A DNA stretch of 64,000 nucleotides from Ancylobacter defluvii (GTDB taxonomy: Bacteria > Pseudomonadota > Alphaproteobacteria > Rhizobiales > Xanthobacteraceae): positions 496,001-560,000 of the forward strand of contig NZ_JAHBGD010000024.1 in assembly GCF_018390605.1 (NCBI RefSeq). The letters are read 5' to 3'. The translations under genes were made by a program, and so were the position numbers. The notes beneath the pieces were generated by a model, which had not been told where the DNA came from, made no database searches, and saw nothing but the letters and a program-made list of their open reading frames with translations. The first letter of the stretch is position 1. The number at the start of each line of letters is the position of its first letter. Below, one piece after another: positions 50,021-61,516 of the stretch.

Positions 50021-52987
50021 ATGACGACACCGACCGACGGACATGACGCCGCAGGCACCGGCGCACAAGCAGTGGACGCGCTGCTCGCCGAGCCCCGCAT
50101 CGCCGCCGCTTTGGCGGCACCGGCGCCGGCGCTGCTGGTCGATGCCGCTGGCCGCCTGCTCGCCGGCAATGCGGCCGGCCGCGCCCTGATCGGCGAGGCG
50201 TCGATGGCGCTTGCGCGCGATCTCGCCGGCCTCGCCGCCCGCAGCGCCGCCGCCCGCGGCAATGGCGGACAGCGGCTGGAAAAGCTGCGGCTTCCCGCCC
50301 GGCTCACCCCGGTCACCGTCGCCTGCACGCTGATCGCCGCCGCCGGTCAACGCGCCGTGCTGCTGGTCGCGCTCGATGCGCCAGCATCGGTCAGCGCCCG
50401 CCGGCCAGATGCGTTTATGCCCGCCTCCCCTCCCGCCCCCGAACCGGCATCGCTGCCGCTGCCGGCCTCGCCGGATGCCGCCACGCCGCTGCCGCCCGCC
50501 GCCGAGGCGGCAACGCCGGCGAGCCCCCCGGCGCAGCGCTTTACCTGGCGCACCCGCGGCGACGGCCGGCTCGATCCGGTCGACCCGCGTCTCGGCGCGT
50601 TGCTCGGCCATCCCGTGCAGGACATCATCGGACGCAGCTGGGCCGAGCTTGGCGCGGCGCAAGCCGATCACGCGGCCATGGCCGGCGTGAGCTTCACGCA
50701 TCTCCCGGTCGAACTGCCCGGCGCCGCCGGGGTGACGCTGCACGCTGAACTCGGCGGCGCGCCGCTGCGCGAGGGCGGCATGCGCGGCTTCGGGGTGGTA
50801 AAGGGCCGGACACCCGCCACCCTGCCGCAGGAATTCGCGTCCGCTTCCGCTGCGTCTGCCGCTATCGTGGACATCCCCGTCGCACCGACGACTGCAACCG
50901 AGGACGTGCCGCCGGGCGAGCCGGTCGATGCCCCCGCCTCGCAGCCCCCTGTCGATGCCACGCCCGCGGCTGCGCCGCCGGCCGCCGAGCCGCCGCGGTC
51001 GGTTTCTCCCGCACCTCCCGCAGCATCGGAACCACTGCGCCCGACCCTCAGCCTGGTGCCGCCGATCCCCAATGTCGTGCCGTTGCGCGCCGGCGAGAAC
51101 GGCCGCGCCGACGCCGCCCGTGGCGATGCCGCCCGCGCCTCCTGGGAAGGCCTGTCGACCGGCGAGCGCAACGCCTTCCGCGAGATCGCCCGCGCCCTCG
51201 GCGCCCGCATCGAGGGCATGGATGTCGATGCGGCAGACCTGCCGGCGGACCTGCCGACAGATCTGTCGGCGCCCCCGCCGATCGACCCGCCGATGCCGCC
51301 CTCGGCGGACCGATCGTCCGATGCGCCGTCGATGCCGCCGGCCGCCGAGCCCGCCTCCCCGCCAGCGGCGGCCGTCCCGCCGGCGCCCGAGCCGCGCGCG
51401 CCCGAACCGGCGCCGCCCGCGCCCATCCCGGTCGTCCCCGGGCCGAAATCCCCCGCGACCTCGCATGCGCCCACGGAAGAACCCGCCCGCCGCGACGGGC
51501 TGCGCCGCAGCCTCTCCGATGCCGAGCGGCCGGTGCTCGATCGTCTGCCGGTCGGCCTCGTCGCCTGGCGCGGCGACCGTCTCCTCTATGCCAACCGCAC
51601 CCTGCTCGACTGGACCGGCTATGCCGATACCGGCGCCATGCAGGCGGGCGGAGGGCTTGCCGGCCTGTTCGGCGGCCCCGTCGCCGCCGACGGCCAGGAC
51701 GGCGCCGCGCTGTCGATTCTCACCCGCACCGGCGCGCCGATCGCCGTCGAGGCGCGGCTGATGTCGGCGCCCTGGGACGACGCCCCGGCCATGCTCTATC
51801 TGCTGCGCCGCCTCGGCGAGCCGGCGGACGAGCGGCAGCGTCAGGCCGAGCTGGCGCTGCGCCAGTCCGAAGCCACCGCCCGCGAATTGCGCTCCATCCT
51901 CGACACCGCCACCGACGGCGTGGTGCTGATCGATGCGAGCGGCGTCATCCTGTCGATGAACCGTCCGGCCGAGGCGCTGTTCGGCTTCGATTCCGCCGAG
52001 GTGCAGGGCGAGACCTTCACTTTGCTGTTCGCCCCGGAAAGCCAGCGCGCCGCCGTCGACTATCTCGACGGCCTCGCCTCCAACGGCGTCGCCAGCGTGC
52101 TGAATGACGGGCGCGAGGTGATCGGCCGGGTGCGCGAGGGCGGGCTGATCCCGCTGTTCATGACGGTCGGTCGGGTCGGCGAAGACTCCACCAAGTTCTG
52201 CGCCGTGCTGCGCGACATCACCCAGTGGAAGCGCGCCGAGGAGGAGCTCACCGAGGCCAAGCGCCTGGCCGAGCGCGCCAACATGGCCAAGTCCGACTTC
52301 CTCGCCAAGATCAGCCACGAGATCCGCACCCCGCTCAACGCCATCATCGGCTTTTCCGAGGTGATGATGGAGGAGCGCTTCGGGCCGGTCGAGAACCAGC
52401 GCTACCGTGATTATCTGCGCGACATCCACGCTTCCGGCGGCCATCTCATCTCGCTGATCAACGATCTGCTCGACCTGTCGAAGATCGAGGCGGGCAAGCT
52501 CGATTTGTCCTTCACCAGCGTCGCGCTCAACGAGATCGTGCAGCAGAGCATGGCGATCATGCAGCCGCAGGCCAATCGCGAGCGCATCATCATCCGCTCC
52601 TCGCTCGCCGCCGACCTGCCGCCGGTGGTGGCGGATGCGCGCTCGATCCGCCAGATCATCCTCAATCTGGTGTCGAACTCGGTGAAGTTCACCCGGCCCG
52701 GCGGGCAGGTGATCCTGTCGACCGCCCTCACCTCGGCCGGCGAGGTGGTGCTGCGGGTGCGCGACACCGGCATCGGCATGTCGGAGGCCGACATCGCCAT
52801 CGCCATGGAGCCGTTCCGGCAGATCGCCACCTCCGGCCAGTCCGGCTCGGGCGGCACCGGGCTCGGCCTGCCGCTGACCAAGGCGCTGGCGGAAGCCAAC
52901 CGCGCCTCCTTCACCATCCGCTCGGCGGTGGAATCCGGCACGCTGGTCGAGATCACCTTCCCCTCGACGCGAGTGCTGGCGGAGTAG
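50021..52987 (+). CDS. PdhS-like PAS sensor histidine kinase
   Basis: The protein of about 988 residues is a soluble histidine kinase of the PdhS/DivJ-like group that controls the cell-cycle regulator DivK in rhizobia. The H-box is KISHEIRTPLNAIIGFSEV, with His766. A PAS domain precedes it (about residues 625-745), and HATPase motifs follow (NLVSNSVKF, DTGIGMS, GGTGLGLPL). Residues about 130-490 are Pro/Ala-rich and disordered, an unusually long linker. No membrane segment is seen. I start at 50021, where the family-like N-terminus begins; an ATG at 49940 is possible. Confidence 0.85.
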   Translation: MTTPTDGHDAAGTGAQAVDALLAEPRIAAALAAPAPALLVDAAGRLLAGNAAGRALIGEASMALARDLAGLAARSAAARGNGGQRLEKLRLPARLTPVTVACTLIAAAGQRAVLLVALDAPASVSARRPDAFMPASPPAPEPASLPLPASPDAATPLPPAAEAATPASPPAQRFTWRTRGDGRLDPVDPRLGALLGHPVQDIIGRSWAELGAAQADHAAMAGVSFTHLPVELPGAAGVTLHAELGGAPLREGGMRGFGVVKGRTPATLPQEFASASAASAAIVDIPVAPTTATEDVPPGEPVDAPASQPPVDATPAAAPPAAEPPRSVSPAPPAASEPLRPTLSLVPPIPNVVPLRAGENGRADAARGDAARASWEGLSTGERNAFREIARALGARIEGMDVDAADLPADLPTDLSAPPPIDPPMPPSADRSSDAPSMPPAAEPASPPAAAVPPAPEPRAPEPAPPAPIPVVPGPKSPATSHAPTEEPARRDGLRRSLSDAERPVLDRLPVGLVAWRGDRLLYANRTLLDWTGYADTGAMQAGGGLAGLFGGPVAADGQDGAALSILTRTGAPIAVEARLMSAPWDDAPAMLYLLRRLGEPADERQRQAELALRQSEATARELRSILDTATDGVVLIDASGVILSMNRPAEALFGFDSAEVQGETFTLLFAPESQRAAVDYLDGLASNGVASVLNDGREVIGRVREGGLIPLFMTVGRVGEDSTKFCAVLRDITQWKRAEEELTEAKRLAERANMAKSDFLAKISHEIRTPLNAIIGFSEVMMEERFGPVENQRYRDYLRDIHASGGHLISLINDLLDLSKIEAGKLDLSFTSVALNEIVQQSMAIMQPQANRERIIIRSSLAADLPPVVADARSIRQIILNLVSNSVKFTRPGGQVILSTALTSAGEVVLRVRDTGIGMSEADIAIAMEPFRQIATSGQSGSGGTGLGLPLTKALAEANRASFTIRSAVESGTLVEITFPSTRVLAE

Positions 52988-53005
52988 GGCCGGCCGGCCC
53001 GAAGC

Positions 53006-54808
53006 TCAGGGCGGCGGCGCCAGGATGCCGGTTGCCTCCATCCGCGGGCCGAACAGCGGCCGCGCCGCGCCGGAGCGGCGGATCAGCGATTGCGGATCGG
53101 GCAGCAGGACCGGGTCGTCCCAGTCTCCCCGCACCACGAAGGGCAGCTCGAACGGGCTCGCCGTTCCGCTGGCATCCTTCAGCATCGCGGTGCCGGCAAG
53201 ATCGAGGTCGCGCGACAGGATCGAGGCGGTGCCGTTCATCCGCACCGCCAGCCGCGTGCTGTCGATGGAAAGCGCGGTGAGGCTGGCGACGCCGCCGGCG
53301 ATCGTCGCTTCCGCCGCGATGCTGTCGAAGCCGGTACGGCCGCCGCGCAGATTGCCGACGCCCGACAGCGGGCGCTCCGCCAGCCGCGAGAGGATGCGCG
53401 GCGCGTCGATGCCGACCAGCGCCCCGGTGGCGCCCTGCAGCCGGAAGCTGCCGTCGAGGCTACCGACAATGCCGGCAATGTCGCGGCCGCTGCCGGCGGC
53501 GGTCAGCCGGAACGAGCCGGTGCCTTCCAGCCTCTGGGTGCGGAAGATGTCGCCGAGCGCCTGGGCGAGCGCGACGTCCTCGCAGACCAGTTCGACCCGC
53601 ACCTCGGTTCCGGCCGCCACCGGCGCCACCTGGGCGGAGGCGCGGAAGATGCCCTGCCAGCCCTCGGCCTCGCCGATGGCGAGCGACAGCTTGCCCCCCT
53701 TCACCACCGCGCTGGCGGCGAAGCGCTCCAGCTTGGTGCCGCCGACGCGCACCTCGCCGGCCGAGAGCCGCAGATCGAGGTCGAAGCGCCCCAGCCGCTG
53801 CGTCTCGATCGGATCGCGGCTCCAGTTTCGTCCGTCGGGATCCGCCAGCACCAGTTGGCCGTAGGGCGCGAGATCGAGCGTCCCGGTGGCAAGCGAGCCC
53901 TGGATGCGCGGGCGCCCCTCGTCGAAGCGCAGGTTGAAGCCGCCCTCGCTGACATTGCCGTCGAGTTCGAGCCGCACCCGGCTCAACGCCGCCGACTGGC
54001 CGGAATACAGCATGTCCGCCTTCAGCGTGAACGGGCCGAAGCCGCCTTCGGTCGGCGCGTCGAGGCCGAGCCAGTCCAGCGTCGCGCGCACCGAGCGCGC
54101 GGCGGCATAGACGGCCCCCTCGCCGGAAAGCCCGCTGGCGAAGCCGAAGCTGCCCTCATAGGAGAGATCGCCGAGCGGTCCGGAGGTGGAGGCGCGCAGC
54201 CGGGCATTCTGCCCCTGGGCCAGCGCGCCGAGCTGCGAGAAGGCAACGTCGACGTCCATCGGCTGGTCATGCCAGATCAGCCCGCCGTCGAGGTTCAGCG
54301 AACTGCCGCCCCGCCAGTCGATGGTGGCGTTCATCCGCGCCGTGGTGACGGTGCCGCCATCGCCATCGGTGAGGCGCAGCAGGCCGTCCATCACCCGGAT
54401 CTCACCGGCCAGCGTGCCGGTGCCGATGCGGCGCAGCAGCTCGGCGAGCATGCCGGTATTGGAGACGCGGTCGGGAACGATCAGCACCGGGTCGGCCAGC
54501 GCGATATAGTCGGCGCGCGCCGCGCCGGTGACCAGCGGCAACAGGTCAAGCACGATTCGCAGATGCGGCACGCTCAGGCTGGCGCCGTCGTCCTGCCCGA
54601 TGCGCACTCCCTGCATCTCCAGCGCCGGCCAGGGCAGCACTTCGAAGCGCACGTCACCGTCGATCGCCGCGTCCATGCCGGTAGCGGCGCGCATCAGGTC
54701 GAGCGCCTCGGCACGCAGCCGCTCCTGCGAGGCGAGCTTGGGAGCCACGGCGGCGCCTACCACTACAAGGAGGAGCGGCAGCAGCAGGATCGCCAGCAGT
54801 TTTCTCAT
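53006..54808 (-). CDS. AsmA family protein
   Basis: The protein of about 600 residues has one N-terminal membrane helix ([21 protein letters not shown]) and a long beta-rich extracytoplasmic part typical of AsmA proteins, which bridge inner and outer membranes and affect lipid traffic. The [30 protein letters not shown] block near the N-terminus, given by its position (about residues 41-70), is a family hallmark. A C-terminal AsmA_2-type section ([19 protein letters not shown], then [13 protein letters not shown]) is present. The start at 54808 fits the membrane helix; an ATG nine codons upstream is possible. Confidence 0.85.
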   Translation of the reverse strand: MRKLLAILLLPLLLVVVGAAVAPKLASQERLRAEALDLMRAATGMDAAIDGDVRFEVLPWPALEMQGVRIGQDDGASLSVPHLRIVLDLLPLVTGAARADYIALADPVLIVPDRVSNTGMLAELLRRIGTGTLAGEIRVMDGLLRLTDGDGGTVTTARMNATIDWRGGSSLNLDGGLIWHDQPMDVDVAFSQLGALAQGQNARLRASTSGPLGDLSYEGSFGFASGLSGEGAVYAAARSVRATLDWLGLDAPTEGGFGPFTLKADMLYSGQSAALSRVRLELDGNVSEGGFNLRFDEGRPRIQGSLATGTLDLAPYGQLVLADPDGRNWSRDPIETQRLGRFDLDLRLSAGEVRVGGTKLERFAASAVVKGGKLSLAIGEAEGWQGIFRASAQVAPVAAGTEVRVELVCEDVALAQALGDIFRTQRLEGTGSFRLTAAGSGRDIAGIVGSLDGSFRLQGATGALVGIDAPRILSRLAERPLSGVGNLRGGRTGFDSIAAEATIAGGVASLTALSIDSTRLAVRMNGTASILSRDLDLAGTAMLKDASGTASPFELPFVVRGDWDDPVLLPDPQSLIRRSGAARPLFGPRMEATGILAPPP

Positions 54809-55083
54809 CGCGTGTCGCCACAACCCCGTCGGCATTCCGCATGCTGCGCTGCCCGTCGCTTGCTAATCCGACGAACCACCCCTCCCGTCGTCGACCGGCG
54901 GCGAGCTGGCATAAAACCAATCGCCGACATAGTGCAACATCCTGTCCCTCTGTGTCTGTTTCATGGCCTGACAAGTTGTGGACCCGGCGCTATGAATTCG
55001 CCGGGTGCGACAAATCCTCAACAAACGCCACCCGACAAACACCGATGATATCGTCGCCGCTGGAGCCTGGGAGGGAACCTTTG

Positions 55084-57051
<1,968 letters not shown>

Positions 57052-57079
57052 GCGGCACATCGCCAACCCGCGCGACCTG

Positions 57080-57315
57080 CCCCCTCTCCCCGATCTGAAC
57101 TCGGCAGTTGCCGAGTTCAGCGCTCTGCAAAGCCAATATCGGATACATCCGATATTGGCGGAGAGGGTTGGGGTGAGGGGTCTTCGACGGTCCCCAACGT
57201 CGTCCCCCCTCACCGACCCGCTACGCGGGCCACCTCTTCGCCGAAGCCGGATATTTCCGGTTTCGGGCTTACCAGAACCGAACTCGGCACAGCCGAGTTC
57301 GGGGCGGGGAGAGGG
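57080..57315. repeat. Dispersed palindromic intergenic repeat, copy 2, with inserted hairpins
   Basis: The same framework as the element at 39989-40131 is present (CCCCTCTCC...GGAGAGGGTTGGGGTGAGGGG, TTCGACG, CGCTACGCGGG, TTCCGGTTTCGGG). Three perfect hairpins are embedded in it: 57095-57106 with 57109-57120 (12 bp), 57133-57144 with 57147-57158 (12 bp) and 57278-57288 with 57292-57302 (11 bp). It follows acetoacetate-CoA ligase and lies before the convergent iron permease gene. Confidence 0.8.
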
Positions 57316-57373
57316 AAGAAGGAGTCGGCTACTCGGAACGACGGATTTCAGGGGTTCCGAGCAAAGGGTCGCC

Positions 57374-59050
57374 TCACCCGGCGTGCGGACGCGACAGCCG
57401 CGCCAGCAGGATCACCGGGATGAGCCCCACCAGCACGATGACCAGGGCGGCGAGCGCGCCGTCCTCATAGGAGCCGCGCGCGGCCTCGCCATAGACCTGG
57501 CTCGCCAGCGTCTCGAAATTCAGCGGGCGCAGCATCAGCGTCGCCGGCAGTTCCTTCATGCAGTCGACGAACACCAGCAGTGCCGCGGTGCCGAGCGCCG
57601 GGCGCAGCAGCGGCAGGTGGATGCGCCGCACCACCCCGCCCGGCGCCTCGCCGAGCCCGCGCGCCGCCATGTCGAGGCTCATGCCGACCTTCTCGTAGCC
57701 GGTCTCCAGCGCCCCGACCGGTATGGCGAGGAAGCGGATGACATAGGCGATGATCAGCGCCGCCCCCGAGCCGGAGACGATCAGCCCCAGCGCCGGCCCG
57801 CCAAGCGACTGGACGGTGGCGGAGACCAGATTATCGAAGCCGGCCAGCGGCACCAGCAATCCCACCGCCAGCACCGTGCCGGGCACCGCATAGCCGAGGG
57901 CGGCGAAGCGCAGCAGCAGTAGGGAGCGCACCGTGCCGGTACGGGCGGCGATCGCCAGCAGCAGCCCGCAGCCGAGCGCCAGCACGGTGCCGATGGCGGC
58001 GAACAGCGCGGTGTTCAGCGCCTCCGGCAGCAGCGTCTCGGGCAGGCCGCGAAACATGAAGCGGCCATAGGCGGCGTTGACCAGATGCCCGGCCGGCACC
58101 AGGAAGCCGAGCGTCACCGGCACCAGGCAGGCGAGGAAGGCGGTCGCCCCCGCCCATGCCGAGAGCTCGCGCCGCATCGGCGGGCGGGCGCGGTTGCCGA
58201 CATTGGCGTGGCTGATATGCCGCCGGCCCCAGCGCTCCAGCATGACGAGGCCGACCATGATCACCAGCATGAACAGCGCGATCTGCGCCGCGCCGGGCAG
58301 GCTGGAGCGGTTCAGCCAGGTGGAATAGATCGACAGGGTAAGCGTCTGCACCCCGAGGAATTCCGAGGCGCCGATATCGTTCACCGTCTCCATCAGCGCC
58401 AGCGTCACGCCGACGGCGATCGCCGGGCGGGCCAGCGGCAGCGCGATGCGAAAGAAGGTGGCGGTGGCGCCGTGCCCCAGCGTGCGGGCGGCATCCAGCG
58501 CCGAGGCGGTCTGCACCAGGAAGGCCGCGCGCGCCGGCAGGTAGACATAGGGGTACAGCACGAAGCCGAGCAGCAGGATGCAGCCCCAGATGTTGCGCAC
58601 CTCCGGCAGCCACAGGTCGCGCGGGCTTTTCATGCCGAGGGCGGCGCGGATCGCGGTGGGAATCGGCCCCAGCGGATGCACCGCATCGACATAGACGAAG
58701 GCCTGGATATAGGTGGGGATGGCGAGCGGCAGCAGCAGCGCCCATTCGAACAGCCCGCGGCCGGGAAACCGGCACACCGCCACCAGCCAGGCGGTGCCGG
58801 TGCCGATGGTGCCGGCGATGATCCCCACGCCCAGCACCAGCATCGCCGTGTCGGTGATGGCGACCGGCAGCACGTTGCGCAGGATATGCGGCCACAGGTC
58901 GCCAGTACCGTGGGCGGCGGTGGCGAGCAGCGCGGCGAGCGGCAGCAGTACCAGCCCGACAATGGCGAGTGCCCCGAGGCGCATGAGCCGGCCGGCCGCG
59001 CCGGAGATGCCGGAAACGCTGGAAGGCCGGTAGGTCGCCGGGGAACTCAT
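57374..59050 (-). CDS. fbpB: Iron(III) ABC transporter permease FbpB-like
   Basis: The protein of about 558 residues has two fused permease halves with some twelve membrane helices, each ending in an EAA-like loop (ARTLGHGATATFFRIALPLARPA and ARGLGEAPGGVVRRIHLPLLRPA, given by position). This is the FbpB/SfuB/FutB arrangement that carries ferric iron from a periplasmic binding protein. The binding-protein gene lies upstream on the same strand. The ATPase gene expected after it is absent. The start is uncertain between a TTG at 59056 and ATG at 59050. Confidence 0.9.
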   Translation of the reverse strand: MSSPATYRPSSVSGISGAAGRLMRLGALAIVGLVLLPLAALLATAAHGTGDLWPHILRNVLPVAITDTAMLVLGVGIIAGTIGTGTAWLVAVCRFPGRGLFEWALLLPLAIPTYIQAFVYVDAVHPLGPIPTAIRAALGMKSPRDLWLPEVRNIWGCILLLGFVLYPYVYLPARAAFLVQTASALDAARTLGHGATATFFRIALPLARPAIAVGVTLALMETVNDIGASEFLGVQTLTLSIYSTWLNRSSLPGAAQIALFMLVIMVGLVMLERWGRRHISHANVGNRARPPMRRELSAWAGATAFLACLVPVTLGFLVPAGHLVNAAYGRFMFRGLPETLLPEALNTALFAAIGTVLALGCGLLLAIAARTGTVRSLLLLRFAALGYAVPGTVLAVGLLVPLAGFDNLVSATVQSLGGPALGLIVSGSGAALIIAYVIRFLAIPVGALETGYEKVGMSLDMAARGLGEAPGGVVRRIHLPLLRPALGTAALLVFVDCMKELPATLMLRPLNFETLASQVYGEAARGSYEDGALAALVIVLVGLIPVILLARLSRPHAG

Positions 59051-59174
59051 CGCCAAGGTAGCGTCACCACGCGCGGAGCGACTTTCGAAGTCGTCCTCGA
59101 AACGGGAACGCGCCCGTTGCGGGAACGGGCGCGCGCAGATGGCGGAGCAGCGTCGCGCCGCTCCGTTTGCCGGG

Positions 59175-60224
59175 TCAGTTGTCGAAGCCGACCTTGTCGA
59201 CCAGATCGGCGGCGGCCTTGCGATACTGGCCGATCTTGGCGATGTCGAGATTGTCGATCTTCAGCGGGCCGAAGGCGGCGATGATCGGGTCGACCGTCGA
59301 GCCGGCGACGACCGGATACTCGAAATTTGCCCTGGCATAGACGTCCTGCGCCTCGTGCGAGACCAGGAATTCCATCAGCTTCAGCGCGTTGGCCTGGTTC
59401 GGGGCATTCTTGGCCACCGAGGCGCCGGAGACGTTCACATTGGTGCCGCCGCCCTCGAAGGTCGGCAGGATGACGTTGATCGCCTCGGCCCACTTCTCCT
59501 GCTCGGGGCCGCCCTTGCCGGAGCGCATCAGCCCGACATAGTAGGAATTGGCCACGCCGAGATCGCAGATGTCGCCCAGGATGTCGCGTGCGTTCTCGCG
59601 GTCGCCGCCGGCCGGCTTGCGGGCGAGATTGGCCTTGAGGCCCTTCAGCCATTCCTCGGCCTTGGCCTCGCCGTGATGGGCGATATAGGCGGCGATCAGC
59701 GCGGTATTGTAGGGGTGCTTGCCCGAGCGGATGCAGATCTTGCCCTTCCACTCCGGCTTGGCGAGGTCCTCATAGGTGATGGCGGTCAGCTTCACCCGGT
59801 CCTTGGAGGCATAGACCACGCGCCCGCGCATCGACACCGCGAACCACTCGCCGTTGGCGCCGCGCAGATTGGCGGGGATCGCCTTCTCCAGCACCTCGGA
59901 CTTGACGTTCTGCGTCACGCCCTGGTCGACGAGGTCGAGCAGGTTGCCGATATCTACGGTCATCAGCACGTCGGCGGGCGACGCGGCACCCTCGGCCTTC
60001 ACGCGCTCGGCGAGGCCTTCCTTCACGAAGACGGTGTTGACCTTCACGCCGGTCTTCTCGGTGAAGGCGTCGAACACCGGCTTGGCGAGCGCCGGCTCAC
60101 GGGTGGTGTAGACGTTCACCACTTCTTCCGCGCTCGCCCCCAGCGGCGCGAAGGCAGCGGCGGCGGCGACGAGACCGCCCAGAATCGTGCGCCGTGCCAG
60201 AGTGCCGGCCTGCTTCGTCCTCAT
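59175..60224 (-). CDS. fbpA: Iron(III) ABC transporter substrate-binding protein FbpA/FutA-like
   Basis: The 349-residue periplasmic protein has a twin-arginine-like N-terminus (LARRTILGGLVAAAAAFAP) and the ferric-binding-protein pattern: VVNVYTTREPALAKPVFDAF, DVLMTVDIGNLLDL, GKICIRSGKHPYNTALI and NSYYVGLM (the tyrosine-rich metal site). The ATG at 60224 has a strong GGAGGAGGA and opens into the export signal. An Irr-box-like sequence lies about 125 bases upstream, so iron control is expected. It is followed by the permease gene. Confidence 0.93.
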   Translation of the reverse strand: MRTKQAGTLARRTILGGLVAAAAAFAPLGASAEEVVNVYTTREPALAKPVFDAFTEKTGVKVNTVFVKEGLAERVKAEGAASPADVLMTVDIGNLLDLVDQGVTQNVKSEVLEKAIPANLRGANGEWFAVSMRGRVVYASKDRVKLTAITYEDLAKPEWKGKICIRSGKHPYNTALIAAYIAHHGEAKAEEWLKGLKANLARKPAGGDRENARDILGDICDLGVANSYYVGLMRSGKGGPEQEKWAEAINVILPTFEGGGTNVNVSGASVAKNAPNQANALKLMEFLVSHEAQDVYARANFEYPVVAGSTVDPIIAAFGPLKIDNLDIAKIGQYRKAAADLVDKVGFDN

Positions 60225-60348
60225 GCGTTCCTCCTCCTGGCGCATCCGCCGGCTGCCGCCACGGCTGGGGCGGTAGGCGCCTGCCCATGCCGTTGCGTTA
60301 GAAGAGGCCCGAGGGCGGGTCAAACAAAAGATAAGTGATCTCAATAGT

Positions 60349-60363
60349 TTATAGTTATTCTAA
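60349..60363 (-). promoter_or_regulatory. Irr-box-like site upstream of fbpA (weaker match)
   Basis: The 15 bases from 60349 match the Irr-type iron box TTAGAAT-N-ATTCTAA in 12 of 14 positions. It is between the bfr terminator and fbpA, about 125 bases before the fbpA start. It is the weakest of three such sites in this cluster. Confidence 0.5.
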
Positions 60364-60394
60364 CTTAAATCTGTGTGGCGGCAACGCACATGAA

Positions 60395-60420
60395 AAAGGC
60401 CGGTCTCGCGACCGGCCTTT
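60395..60420 (-). terminator. Rho-independent terminator after bfr
   Basis: A perfect 11-bp stem (60395-60405 with 60410-60420, TCGC loop) is followed on the minus strand by a T-run (AAAAA on the plus strand at 60393-60397). It lies 33 bases after the bfr stop. Confidence 0.88.
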
Positions 60421-60452
60421 GGTATCTTGCTGCGGTTCGGAGGCGCCGTGTC

Positions 60453-60929
60453 TCAGCCGAGCTCGCCAATATGGTGCTGGGCATAGAGCTGCACGCCGAG
60501 CCGGGCGATCAGGTCGAGCTGGGTCTCGAGGAAGTCGATATGGCCTTCCTCGTCCGCCATCAGTTCCTTGAACAGGTCGCGGCTCGGATAGTCCTTCACC
60601 TCGTCGCAATAGGAGGCGGCCTCCTGGTAGAGCGCGCGGGCCTCGATCTCGGCGGCGAGATCGCACTCGATCACTTCCTTGATGTCCTGGCCGATCCGCA
60701 GCGGATCGAGGACCTGCAAATTGGGGAAGCCTTCGAGGAACAGGATGCGGTCGACGAACTTGTCGGCGTGCTGCATCTCCTCGATGGATTCGGCGCGCCA
60801 CTTGGCGGCCAGCTTCTTGAAACCCCAATTGTCGAGCATGCGGTAATGCAGCCAATATTGGTTGATCGCCGTCAGCTCCGAGCGCAGGCCGCGGTTGAGG
60901 TATTCGATGACCTTGGTGTCGCCCTTCAT
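60453..60929 (-). CDS. bfr: Bacterioferritin
   Basis: Bacterioferritin stores iron in 24-mer cages and binds haem. The 158-residue protein has the four-helix bundle with ferroxidase ligands in [20 protein letters not shown] (Glu18 in SELTAINQY) and EEMQHADKF. Met near residue 52 (in [10 protein letters not shown]) is the expected haem ligand region. Further acids are in [10 protein letters not shown] and [18 protein letters not shown] precedes the ATG. An Irr-box-like site lies 39 bases upstream, and bfd lies further upstream. Confidence 0.95.
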   Translation of the reverse strand: MKGDTKVIEYLNRGLRSELTAINQYWLHYRMLDNWGFKKLAAKWRAESIEEMQHADKFVDRILFLEGFPNLQVLDPLRIGQDIKEVIECDLAAEIEARALYQEAASYCDEVKDYPSRDLFKELMADEEGHIDFLETQLDLIARLGVQLYAQHHIGELG

Positions 60930-60967
60930 GGCCTCGCCTTTTCGATGATTCGAGCTTAGGCGATCTT

Positions 60968-60984
60968 TTTAGAATTATTCCAAT
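60968..60984 (-). promoter_or_regulatory. Irr-box-like site upstream of bfr
   Basis: TTAGAATTATTCCAA, flanked by T and AT, matches TTAGAAT-N-ATTCTAA with one mismatch. It sits 39 bases before the bfr start, in promoter position. Irr is the heme-responsive iron regulator of Hyphomicrobiales. Confidence 0.7.
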
Positions 60985-61186
60985 CGAATGACAAGCCGTC
61001 GGCGCGCCGCGGCGGAACGGTTATCCCACGCGATCCGCCCTCATGCGCGAGGCCGATCTTCGCCCTGCACGAATTCAAGATCGGGATGTTCGGGAGCAGG
61101 GAGCACGAAGCCCGGGGTGGCACGCCTGAGGTCGCGGGACGCGGTCTCGCGCGGCACGCGCCGGCCCGTACAGGATGGAAGCCCCG

Positions 61187-61471
61187 CTATTCCGCCGCCA
61201 GGAGATTGGCCGGGACCAGATCGGCGAGAACCGGCTCGGCGGCATGGTCGTGCGCATGCGCATGCGCGGCGCAGTCCAGCGGGCAGGCGCCGCAGGCGGG
61301 AGCGTTGATGTCGTCGATCAGCTTGCGGATGGTGCGGGCGCAGCGGCCACATTGCGGGCTGCAGCCGAGGCAGCGATACACTTGTCCGGCGGTGCGCACG
61401 CTCGCCTCGGGGTCGGCGATGGCGGCGCGAACCTGCGTGTCGGACAGCACGTTACACGAACACACAATCAT
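61187..61471 (-). CDS. bfd: Bacterioferritin-associated ferredoxin
   Basis: Bfd binds bacterioferritin and passes electrons that mobilise its iron. The 94-residue protein has the [2Fe-2S] site of the BFD-type fold: MIVCSCNVLSD (Cys4, Cys6) and CLGCSPQCGRC (Cys34, Cys37 and neighbours). It has a longer tail with CGACPLDC and a His/Ala-rich stretch (AAHAHAHDHAA), beyond the roughly 60 residues usual for Bfd. A perfect Irr palindrome lies 27 bases upstream. It is on the same strand as bfr. Confidence 0.9.
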   Translation of the reverse strand: MIVCSCNVLSDTQVRAAIADPEASVRTAGQVYRCLGCSPQCGRCARTIRKLIDDINAPACGACPLDCAAHAHAHDHAAEPVLADLVPANLLAAE

Positions 61472-61497
61472 CGTGCGGCGGAACCAAGTGACCAGCT

Positions 61498-61516
61498 ATT
61501 TAGAATAATTCTAAAT
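61498..61516 (-). promoter_or_regulatory. Perfect Irr-type iron box upstream of bfd
   Basis: ATTTAGAATAATTCTAAAT is a perfect 19-bp palindrome that matches the Irr-box (ICE) consensus at every position. It lies 27 bases before the bfd ATG, so it overlaps the promoter or the very start of the transcript. Confidence 0.85.

Noticed and set aside
49826..52444. 872-residue open frame on the minus strand
   Set aside because: It is antisense to the PdhS-like kinase, which has clear motifs; the frame stays open because of high GC and codon bias.
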